The notes under the pieces were generated by a model. It was not told the DNA's origin. It did no database searches and saw nothing but the letters and a program-made list of their open reading frames with translations. Shown piece by piece: positions 23,059-33,700 of a stretch of DNA of 64,000 bases (position 1 is the stretch's first letter; each line of letters begins with the position of its first letter). Made by a program: the position numbers and the translations under genes. Location: positions 13,764,501 through 13,828,500 of the forward strand of contig OX485808.1 in NCBI GenBank assembly GCA_950295325.1, in the 5' to 3' direction. This DNA comes from Polytrichum commune. Its lineage: Eukaryota > Streptophyta > Polytrichopsida > Polytrichales > Polytrichaceae.

Positions 23059-25675
23059 TAGTGCACAAAAGTGTAAAGATATACTTCTCCTTGTGCTAGA
23101 AATAACTGCTTCAGGTCTGCATCTCCTCCTGAAGCATTCAAGTGTAAATATTTTTTGTACATTGGAGGTTTGTTGTAAAAAGATAGGCAAGTTTCTCACC
23201 TTGTGAGATAAAATATAGTCTTCATGCTGGTGCAATTGACGGATGTATTCTCACTGCAGCACATCATGGGAGTTTGTACACTACTCAATCAGGTGAAGCC
23301 TGACTGACTCTCTGTATAATCAAATATATAGCACTAGCAAGAAATTTGGCAATATACTCTGGTGGAAGCGTTGTGGTGATTGGGACCTCTTGATGCCGAA
23401 AAGAGATGCTGGGTTTTGGTATCAACTTTTAAATTTAGTGAAGCAATTAGATTTTCTTTTGGTTTATTCGTCCAAGCACTCTTATGGGCTCCACATATCA
23501 GCTGTCGATATGTGATGATGAGCATTGCTAACAAGCCATATAGTATTTTAACTGATAAATGAGAAGCATAAAAGAGTTATCCGGTAATGAGGCCCTACCT
23601 GGTCCCTACTTAGACCCCCTGTCTGGACCCGCGTCCCCTAATCTAAGGAAAAATGTGAATACGAGAGTTTGTGAGTTGACCATCAATTAGGGGGTCTGAC
23701 TGGGGTTTGGGGACCTTGACATGCTGTTTTGAAGGATCGGCTTTTTAATGGCCACAGCTTGTACAGCATTCGTGTCAGTATGGCTGTGGTTCCCCAACCG
23801 GTGCTCAAATTCTAGTGTGCAATCCAAAAACCCAGCTCTTGACCCAGCTTTATGGCAAGAGATCGTTCAGCACCCACTTGGGTGCTCAAATTCTAATTTG
23901 AAATCAAAAACCCAGCTCTTGAGGAAATGAAAAAAACAATGGTTAAGAGGCATAATGGAACTTTGCATCATATGAATGCACGATTTCTACTATTCTATCC
24001 AATTTGCTACAATTCCAGTATCTCTGCACACTGCTTCTTGAAGTCATGATCCGAACTCCTACTTCATGCCTCCAATGTCAGTCAAACTCCAATTTTTACA
24101 CTTGCAGTCAGACTCCGAACCCTCCCACTTCAAACTAAACCCTAAATCTGCAACTTCAGCCCAAATATCACACATCCCAACTTGAACTGAACCTTAAACC
24201 TAGAACTTTGAAACCAACTCATGACCTCAACCTCTAACCTCCAACTTCCAACTTCAACCTCCTTTGACATGAACACCTTCAAAGCCCACTCTTGGAGTCA
24301 CCTTGAGGCACAAATTGCCAATGAGGACCCAAGGAGAGGAAGGTATGTTGCCATGATACCAAGGGGGTGCCCTTTCGCCAAGCTCTAGGGAACAAATTCA
24401 AACAATAGGGTCTTAGGGTTCCCAAAGTTCCCAATGCATTGGACTAATGAGGGAGGGGAGATGTCAGAGTTAGGTGGAACCCATCTCCATGAAGGAAATT
24501 TAGAAGCACTTGCATGAGAGAGGCAAGTACTGAAAATAAAGAACACAATCTCTCTAAATATGACAAGATAAGCATGGTTTCAAAAACAAGAAAAATCCTT
24601 CACATTCCTTTGCTATGATTGGTTGGCTAGGGTGTTAGATATAGGTTGGTGAGGGTATTTAGAGCCAAGTTAGTGTGTAATTAGTTCATGAGGTGTCAAG
24701 TTCCAAGACATATGATGAGTGTGTAAACATAGACTTAGAGGTAACAAGTAGACAAGATTTGATTATATGATAGGAGTTGTTCAAGCTGAAATTGAGACCT
24801 TTTGAAATCTATTATAGCACACTCTAGCCGAATCTTTTTTAAATGATAATTAAATTCAAAATAATTATGGAATTTTTGTGTACAATTCCCTCCGCATGGA
24901 GAAAACATTGCATGCCAAATGCCAATGTACATAAATAATAACAAACGTTCAAGATGCAGTCCTATATAATAGGACAACATACCTTAGAACTTGGTGACCT
25001 CTCAACCTGCAAGGCAATCGGGACCTAACCTAACTACCTAGGGTCCACTCTACAACCACTAGAAAACTACAGATGAGGGAGGAAACACAGTTTAGGAGCA
25101 CTCACCTATCAAAATCAAGTTTTCATATTGTTCTAAAAGTTAATCCTAATAGACGACCCCCTTTGTCACCACTCCGCCACCTAAAACATCTAACTGGCCT
25201 TACTCATACCCCCATAAGATTCATTAATGGATAACTCTAAAGGACCCTAAACTTCATGAAGACCGAATGTTGTATTCATGATGTGGGCAATGCTTAATTT
25301 GACAGCGGAGGTGAAGTCATGTGTCTTTCTCTCTTGCTATGTGAATAACATATTGAAATTCAACAAAGATTATTGCATTCAGCAAAATGAAGGCAATCAT
25401 AGACTCCAGTATCGTAAAGAAGACTTTCTCTTGTTTACGTATTGTGATTGAAAGAATGGTGACTCGGAAGATATCTACTGTGGCTATGGAATAGTATTAT
25501 GTAAGTATATATCTAGGGATCAAGCCGTTCCCTGTAGGCAGTAACTGACTTCGAAGGGTTTATGATCTCATATCAAACACATCTATAGAGATAAATCTTT
25601 GAACTAAGTTAGAATGTAGGAATAGAACACAATCCACTTTGGCGGTTGGTTAAAATGACCTAAGTTGATGTCGAA
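23059..25675. other. F-box 3' flank and gene-free segment
   Basis: The first few hundred bases should contain the F-box 3' UTR. A 43-bp block (GGTGCTCAAATTCTA ... CCCAGCTCTTGA) occurs twice, at 23801 and 23881. Near 24090-24260 the + strand is C-rich and G-poor (AACCTCCAACTTCCAACTTC style), a strong strand asymmetry. No gene was recognised. Confidence 0.45.
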
Positions 25676-26065
25676 CAGCCAGTTCACACAGGGTCCCAAA
25701 TCCTAAGTCCCAAGTCACCGGAGGTCAATTCATGCAATCTCAGCCATTGAGAGCATGGAAGTTGGGACTTACCACTTCACACGGGGTCCCAAGTCCTAAG
25801 TCCCAAGTATGACATGGATGCCTACACGGCAACACATGTTGGAGGTGAGGCTCGAGACTTGTGTTGAGAACTGTGTTGAGCAAAAAGCTAGACCCAACTC
25901 TCAAACCAAGTCCCGCGAATATGTTTGCATAAAATAATCAAGATATGATTTTAATGATAATTAACCGTATCAGATGGTTTCTTGAGGCTCAAAAGTTGGA
26001 CCTTTGTCTCCATGTTGGGACTTGCTAACATGAGTGGGACTTGGGGCCCCACGTGAACCAACCCT
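25676..26065. mobile_element. MITE family E, copy 1 with doubled left end
   Basis: The right end GGGGCCCCACGTGAACCAACC and the left end CCAGTTCACACAGGGTCCCA are inverted. The left terminal block GGTCCCAA..TCCTAAGTCCCAAGT occurs twice, at about 25676-25714 and 25771-25807. The interior GTATGACATGGATGCCTAC, GAGCAAAAAGCTAGACCCAA, TATGTTTGCATAAAATAATC and GGCTCAAAAGTTGG is shared with 54826-55138. Confidence 0.75.
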
Positions 26066-26099
26066 AAGTATGTGGTGGCTAGATGCATCCACTGGTTTT

Positions 26100-26420
26100 G
26101 CCCTATGAGAAGCCTAGGTATGTGGGGGTCTTATGTGGTCACTCTACCTGATTGGACACCAGTATTTGAGTGGTATATGACAAGGTTTGTAGGTAAGAAC
26201 GAGCACCAAAACAACACGTGTTACAATGAGATTGGACTATGTGCTCAAACTATGGACACCATTGTAGGTCCAATGGTGACATGATTGGGAAGGTATGTAT
26301 GATCATCTGAAGAGAAAGAAAACCTTCACTTTCACCTCTTACAACTTCTGCATATGAAGTCCGAATCTTCTGAAACTTGAAATGACAATCAGCATTAACT
26401 GACATTACTAACCAGGCGAA
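26100..26420. repeat. Diverged family B copy
   Basis: GGACACCAGTATTTGAGTGG, CAACACGTGTTACAATGAGA, TTGGACTATGTGCTCAAAC and TATGATCATCTGAAGAG follow the order of complete family B copies, but the ends are degraded. Confidence 0.55.
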
Positions 26421-26919
26421 ATAATCCCCAACCCAATCCAACCTTCAAAAAAAATTGTGGAGTCGAAAATGCGCACAACAAGGCCGCTACATGTCTTGAA
26501 TACCTAGCAGAGTCTCAATGGCAGTATTGCCAAAGGGCAAGTGTCCAAGAGAAAACAGGCTTCCAATGGTCACCTTGCTTGGATTCCTTTCAGAAGAAAA
26601 ACCCTAAAAAAGGGTTGAGTGTGTTGAGGATGATTTCAGTTAGAGGGCGTTACAGTTGCACGCCGAGAAGATGTTCGTGTGAATTTTCATACTTTTGCAC
26701 AGCTTTGAAGCCTTTCCATGTAGAGGATGAGGGGAAACACAAAGATTGACTCTTAAAACCACACTTTTTTGTACGTAAAGTGGATCAGTGCACTTTTCTT
26801 GTCCAACAGCACACCGTACCCGAAAGCTGTGACTTGAATGTGCCTTTTTTTGTAAGGTTGGTAATGCAACTAGAAATAAGGAATTGAAGACTTGCTGTGG
26901 AGCGTTAAAACAATAAAAA
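26421..26919 (+). promoter_or_regulatory. Upstream region of V-ATPase subunit E
   Basis: This is the interval between the degraded MITE and the start codon. I see no clear TATA box. CAATAAAAA immediately precedes the ATG at 26920. Short open frames on the minus strand (for example 26640-26969) only shadow the gene. Confidence 0.35.
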
Positions 26920-29576
26920 ATGAACAAGGAGGAGGTGAGTAAGCAAATCCAACAAATGGTGCACTTCATCCGCCAAGAAGCCGAGGAAAAGACAAACGAG
27001 ATCGCGGTGTCCGCTGAAGAGGTCCTTCCCGAACCTACATAATTAAGTGTGCAAGGTCAATCAGCCGCATGAAATTTCACCACAATTTTCACAACTTTGT
27101 GTTGTGATTAATGGTTTGTGTAGGAGTTCAACATTGAGAAATTGCAAAGGGTGGAAGCAGAGAACAAAAAAACGCGCGAAGATTACGCACACAAAGAGCG
27201 ATTAATCAACATCCGCAAAAGAATGTACACCCTCAAACCCTGATTTCACTCTCTAAACACGCATGGGATTCACATCGAACACTACACACAATCAGTGCAT
27301 TTGCCAAACTCAAACTTCCAGTGCTTAAATTAGGGTAAACTTCCATTCAATATCCCTGCAGACGAATGAATTTTGACTGAGCTGATGATGGCCATTGACC
27401 TTTTTGTCAAATTCAGAAACTTGCCGAGTACAACAATAATCACTCATCAACTCTTCATCAAAGGTTGCACAACTTTCACAGAGTGTGTCATCTCAATGTT
27501 TGTGCACCTATAACCCTAAAATTATTGTGGGAATGGTAATTGTGTTTCTAGAGAGTACTCGACACAATTGAGTACACAAAGATTAAGATACCTCCACGCA
27601 CAAGACGACCTCCTTCGACGGATGCGGGAAGCAGCTGAACGACAACTTGCGACAATCAGCAGTCAGCAGGGACCATATGCCAAATTCATCGAAGCCCTCA
27701 TCGTTCAAGTAGGCTCCTACATCTTCTACCGGACTTGCTTCTTCGCTCTTGTCCCAATTCATGCATGTTTGAGACCAACACCACACCAATGCGTCATTGA
27801 AGTGCTTTCACTTTTGTTCGTCATGCAATGGGATGGAAGGGCAAGTACATGGGAGTCAGCTCCGGGAGTGGACTGAACAACTAAACATCCATGCTTGAGA
27901 ACAACACAACACGCACCTAGTTTCCAGCTTATCATCATTCTTTTGTTAGTAGGTCTTAGTTTTTATGTGAGAGAGAGAGAGAAACTTTACCCTTGATCAA
28001 AGCCACAAACTCAAAAGTCATGCTCCCAGTCGGGATTACGGAGCATGACTTCGAAACAAGATCTACAACCTCCTATCGAGGGTGGTCTTTTTTGACAAAA
28101 CCTTTTGACTGGAATTTAGTGTTCTAATTGGCATTCGGTGTTTGTGGGGTGGTAAGTTTTTTAAGTTGATGGGTTGGTGGGGGATTCTCACCTTGAGGAT
28201 CAGTAGGATGGTTGGTGGGTTGCTTTGGTTTGTTGGACATGACAAGTTGGATTCAAACCCTGAGAGGCCCATGGACATGTTAATTGTGTGAGGGATTCAC
28301 AAGCCCTTGATTGGGACTATTGGTAGGGTCTATCAACTACCTTCGCAACTTTCATGATTTGTTAGCGTGTTGAGGTGTTAATTTATAACAATGTGAGGAG
28401 ATAAGTGTGATGATTATCTTGAGGTATGATTAGGGTTTGTTGAGGATGAGGGAGCCAGCTGTGCAAATCCGATGCCGCAAGGAGGACTTGCATCTTGTGC
28501 AACCAGTGGTGGAGTCAGCTTGTGAGATTTATGCCTCTAAAGCGAAAGTGCCGATGCCGGAAGCTTATGTTGATGAGAAGGTCTTCCTCCCAGGACCCCA
28601 GCAACCCGGCGTTCACCGCTCTAGTTGGTAAACTAACCAACAACCACCTGCATGTAGGGTTTAGTATGACAAACTCATCAACAAGACCATGTGAACTTTG
28701 TATGATAAGTGCATCATGTTGATAGAGACTCCACAATGATTTGACATAACATTCTTAAGCATGCGTACAACAATGTTCTCTTTCTATTCTAACTTCAAGA
28801 ATAAATCCACCAATCAAGGTCCTTGGTTACATGAGCAATGTCATGTGGCAAGCTCTCATTGGTCAACACCTCATTGTTACCTATCTTCAAACAAATTCTT
28901 CTCCCACCCACCAGAGTTCAACTTAAAGAACTTGCCAAAAAGAATCTCACCAAGATGCGTATCTAGGGTGAACACTCGCTACACCACTTAAGAATACTAT
29001 GGAAGCTCCTATATGAGTGGTTTGCATTCTTATTACATTCTTCCTGCCCAATGGAATGAAGGTACAATTGATGTGGGAAAATATTATCTGTTTAGGGTTT
29101 GATGGATGACAAGGCTTCCCTGTGTTTGTGAGTGCAGTTTGGGCGGCATAGTGATGGCCTCCAAGGACGGAAAAATCGTATTGGACAACACACTCGATGC
29201 CCGCATGCAGATCGTGTTCAAACAACAATTGCCTGAGGTACGATGATGCAGTTGGTCTTTACATGCTCCATTGCCAAATTCTTGCACTCAATACTCAAAA
29301 CCCTGAGCACTTATTCAATCAATAGATATGTACAATAGGTACCCCCATTCTGTTTGCATTGTGCAATGTGACAAACAAACAAGCTTGCTCACTATCATGT
29401 AATGTGTGAGCTTGTAATAACTTAACAATGTCTGTATCAGGTTCGTCAACAACCTGTCATCATTTTTCTGTTGCTTTTTTAGGGGTTTCTGCTAACCCTC
29501 CATGTAATCTTTCCTTTTTCATGGCTTCTAGATCCGGAAACGGCTCTTTGGGACAGGATACCGGAGCTCCTTCTAA
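26920..29576 (+). CDS. VHA-E: V-type proton ATPase subunit E
   Basis: Subunit E forms, with G, the peripheral stalks that hold the V1 head of the vacuolar proton pump still while the rotor turns. Six exons, 26920-27021, 27124-27224, 27552-27708, 28434-28627, 29138-29237 and 29532-29576, join to 232 aa; the Arabidopsis protein is about 230. The start MNKEEVSKQIQQMVHFIRQE and the following EFNIEKL are near-invariant. Residues 1-110 are a charged helix. The C-terminal part has VQIRCRKEDL, ASKDGKIVLDNTLDARM and the terminal IRKRLFG. Two codons are split by introns and rebuild the family residue each time (AT|A gives RKRIEYS, TG|T gives SSCLGGIV). Intron 1 uses the less common donor GTCCTT. An AATAAA lies at 29600-29605. 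Very confident. Confidence 0.97.
28849..29005. repeat. Family J repeat in V-ATPase intron 4
   Basis: AAGCTCTCATTGGTCAACAC, CTCATTGTTACCTATCTTC, TTCAACTTAAAGAACTTGCC and CACTCGCTACACCACTTAAG match 33558-33725 in the same window orientation. That second copy lies in intron 5 of the U-box gene. Termini are undefined. Confidence 0.75.
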
Positions 29577-30231
29577 AATCCAAAGCCGCTGTTCTGGTGA
29601 ATAAATCTAAAAATTTCATGTAAATCACAGTCTCTCAGTTCCTCCTATATACATACCTAGTGTAGTTTGAAGAAGCTCACATGTCTGTTTCTCAAAACAC
29701 TACTTGTTGATTGTGATTTAAGTCAGAATACTGTGCAGACTATTTTTCACATGATTCAGATAACCACAATTGCTGGATTGACTCTAATACCTAGTGATTG
29801 AGTGAACCTCAGAGTTTTGAGCTTTGGGAACAAATTGCCCTGCAAAGCTTGTTTGTAGCAGGTTTGTTGCAGCCACGCAGATGTTCGTTGACCTCCAATT
29901 CAATTGTCTTAACCCAACTGAACGAACTAGGTATACCTTAAAACTCAACAAGGAGCTGGCGTTCTTCCTTGCCAGAAGAAGCAAACACAAGCAATAAGAT
30001 TCAGCAGGACAGGAGCAGCTGGAGGCTTATGTGGAGGGCTAGGAGGAGGGGTAAAAAGACAGAAAGATCTTTAAAATTAAAGCCGAAATATCACTCATCC
30101 CTAGATGCTCACCCACTTGCAATAAGAACCAGATTAAAATTAACCAGCTACCTTACTTTTTTGAGTAAATTCATTTGCTTAGTTTCTGGAGTACCCGCCC
30201 CTTCACCCACAGGATTTGGTCTCTCTCATGA

Positions 30232-30793
30232 CCAGGGCTGAAAATATCAGAAGCTCACACAGATCAGAGAACAAAGAAGACATGCAAAACGACGGCAACT
30301 TAAAAAGCTTCCAAAGCACCAACCATCATGTTATCTGCACAATGACATACTCCAAGGCTTGAACCTTCATACGTCAAAAAGAAATTAGGACAAACCTTGT
30401 CAGGGGGATACAAAACAATTAGAAATTAGAAGTAAAAGGAGAGCAATGTAGTATCCAAGAATTTATTTGATACAAAGTTTTAAATTCCACCAGTATGCAA
30501 GCCACCCTCCTTCTCATGACCAAGACTGGAAATAGCAAAAGCTCCCACAAAGATGAGAGAACGAAGAAGACATGCATAGAGGACGGCAAATCAGAAAGAT
30601 TCAAAGCAACAACATAACATTATCTGCACAATGACACCACTCCAAGAATTTAACTTAATACGTCAGAACGCAGTAGGGCAAACCTTCAAGGAAGAAACCT
30701 TGCAATTAGAAGTAAAAAGAAAGAAAGGAGCAATGTAGTATCTGAGAAATTTTTTGATACAAAGTTTTGGTTTCCATCAATCATCAGTATGCA
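30232..30793 (-). repeat. Tandemly duplicated U-box 3' UTR
   Basis: Segments 30232-30496 and about 30519-30793 are co-linear copies offset near 290 bp. Shared blocks are AAGAAGACATGCA, ATTATCTGCACAATGACA, CAATTAGAA(AT)TAGAAGTAAAA-like sequence, GCAATGTAGTATC, TTTGATACAAAGTTTT and CAGTATGC. The stop codon of the U-box gene is at 30800-30802, so the proximal copy is its 3' UTR. Only the distal copy keeps an AATAAA (minus strand, 30462-30467). Confidence 0.75.
30462..30467 (-). terminator. Probable poly(A) signal of the U-box gene
   Basis: AATAAA on the minus strand, about 335 bases after the stop codon, in the distal copy of the duplicated 3' UTR. The matching position of the proximal copy reads TTTTTTGATAC on the + strand and has lost the signal. 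Confidence 0.4.
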
Positions 30794-30799
30794 TTATTA

Positions 30800-33700
30800 T
30801 TAACATTGGTAGAGCGGGAGAGCGACCCTTGTCTTCCAGATAAACGCAAGAGACCCTGAGCGCGACTTCCCAAACTTGCGGCCACTGCCAACCTCTTTCT
30901 TTTCTTCCTTCCGGCCGCTGCCTCCCTTGCCTGTGCCAGTGCTGCCTGCAGCTTTCACTGAAGGAGATTGTTGTTGCACCTGCTGATGATCTGCTTCTTC
31001 CGAGCTTTCGGCACTCGCTGCTGTAGTAGTGCCCATGCACAGAGGGGCAGAGTGTGAAAAAACAGTGTCCTTCTGTCGCTGTTCACGGAAATGTTGTAGT
31101 AGTTTTTGGGCTTTATCTTGGCCACGGGGATTGCCACCTACGGAGAGCGAAACGAGTGCAGGAATGACGCCTTCCCGCAGCACGAGTTGGCTATGTTGAG
31201 AACTATTGGTACACAGAATTAGCAGAGTCGCAGCCGCATGCTCTTTCTCCTTCAAACTGCCCGTCTCCAGAATTTCCGCAAGCACCGCGATGCCACCCTC
31301 GGTTTCCGCAATGGTCGACCGCCCTTCTTCGATGGATGACACATTGTACAACAGGGCCACGATCTTCTCTAACAGGTCCACCTTCCGTAAACTTAGAAGG
31401 TGAACAAGGATGGGAATCGCGCCCGCACGCACCACACGTGGCCGATTACCCGTAAATATGGTAAGATTATACAATGTCGTCAACGCGTCTTTCCGACCCT
31501 GATTTGAGCCGGAGATCAATAGCTGCACTAGGAGAGGTATTGCTCCAGACGAGCCTATACAAGCTTTGTTCTCATTCAAGCAGGAGAGGGTTAAAAGGGC
31601 AGCGACGGCCGCCTCTTTGCAGGCCCGACTTGATCCTGCTTTCAATAACTCCACAAAAAGCGGTACTCCCCCAGCTGCTACCACCGCTGCCTTGTTTCTG
31701 CACACAAACAGGAACCCACATTTAACTAAAGCACTTTGTTGCATTTCAGGCTCATCCACTACTGTAAAATTGTGTGCAGTACATATTTTATGGTATGTCT
31801 AGCAATACCAGGGCCAAGGATTCCTGTCACGCTCAAGTGAGATGAACGTGAAAATGTTGGGAGCTCCTTATAGCTCAGAGATTTTATTTCTTTTCTCAGC
31901 ATATTTGACCCCAGAATTAGCATCCTACTGAGATTAAATTGGGATGACTAAACCATAAACCTATAGGGAGTAGCTTTTTACCAGCTTTGATCACGTACAC
32001 CAAATTGGTCATATACCCCACAGAGGACTACAGGACCTGGAAACACTATAACAGCCTGACTGACACATTTCAAGTCTCGAAGGCTCAAATTAGTATGTGA
32101 CCTAAAGAGTTCCTTCAAACCTAAAAGAGGCATGGTTACAAAGAACCCAAGAGTAGAATAAAGCTGCATGGAAAAACCTCTGGATCCATAATTCTGGGCC
32201 CGGACTAATTACCGCACCCTCTCTTCATACAAGCCTATCTAAACAATCAATGCCCACACACTGAAGGGTCATTTACGCTAGGGGTAGTTGTGGTCATGGT
32301 TGTAGTTGTGGTTACTTTCTTTAGTTCTATTTCCATGGAAAATGCATACTAAATGCTAACCACAACCACAATCACAACCCTACCCCATTAACCCCGCTAC
32401 TCTGCATGGTTAATCACCCTTGGGGTGGTTGTTCATGCCCATGTGGCATCCTTAGAGAGCTTCAAGGACAAGTTCCGGAGAAAGTTGAAGAGGCAACCAT
32501 TTTAAGACCACAATCCAAGGCCAACAAGGACAATGTAATCACTTTGATTCTTCTTGGTCCAAGAGCTAAACCAATGATAGATTGCGATTTGAAAGACTAA
32601 CCCACCATCAACCACAACCACAAGGGCTCACACAAGACAAGTGCGAATGAAAAAAACCATGGTTTTGGTTGATTTTGGTGGCTAACAACAACCACCTTCG
32701 TAGTAAATGACCCTTGAATCACAGGTCACAAAATAAAGGTCTGTAGAAGATATACCTGTCATCACTAATGGCCACATTAAGGAGAGCAAGGGCTCCCACT
32801 TCCTGAGCACCTTGCTCATCAGCTTCCATCGCTGCACGAAGAAGTTCTACCAAAGCAGGAATCGCACCTCCGTCTCCAATCCGCGACCGTACCTTTGCAT
32901 TTGTCCTTGCAAGCACCCGAATCTCCTCCGCCACCAGGCACCGCTGTTGTAACGAGCCTTCCGTAAGGTCGACAACGAGCTCCTCAAATCGGTTCACCCA
33001 TTGGTCTTCGGGAAGCTCGGGTATATCTAACCCTCCTCCTCTTTCAGCACACTGATGATGATGATGATAATGTTGATGATGAGACCCTGACCCAAGTGAG
33101 TCCCCAGTGATCGAAGAAGCATCTTCACAATTTTGTACACCCTCCCTGACAGGGCTGCTACTACTACGGTCATCTTGAGGGGCTTTTCCAGGCTCCTTGT
33201 TGTTGCCACCAGTGGCGGCGGCAGTATTATCAAGGTTTTCATCAGGAAGGTCGTCAACGGGAACCACGCGTGCATCCTTTGACTGCTCCCCACTCCCCAC
33301 TTTCACAAGCTCAGAACCGGAGAAAAGCTCCCATCTCCAAGACGTGACAGGTGAGGGAGGAGGCGACGGTGGGTTTGGAATTGCAATGTTGTGTGACTCA
33401 CACCAACTTGCAATTAGGCCTTTGACGCAATAGTTGGGGGTGATGTTGAGGTGTGCTAACACCTGCCGTGTCTTTGGACACGTTACATGGCCTTCCTGCA
33501 AACCACCAAACAGCCTGTTAATAATAATACCAAGTGACAAGGAGAGTATAGTCAACTGACAAGCTCTCCTCATTAGTCAACACCTCATGCTTACCTATCT
33601 TTGGACAAAGCCTTCTCCCATCTACAAAGATTCAACTTAAAGACCTTGCCAAGGAGAATCTTACCGAGTGTATCCAAGATGCTTATCTAGGAAGAGCACT

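Larger units (their letters stand above)
29577..30799. other. Convergent intergenic region
   Basis: It separates the V-ATPase stop (+) from the U-box stop (-). It must hold both 3' UTRs. About half of it is the tandemly duplicated block at 30232-30793. No other gene was seen. Confidence 0.5.
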
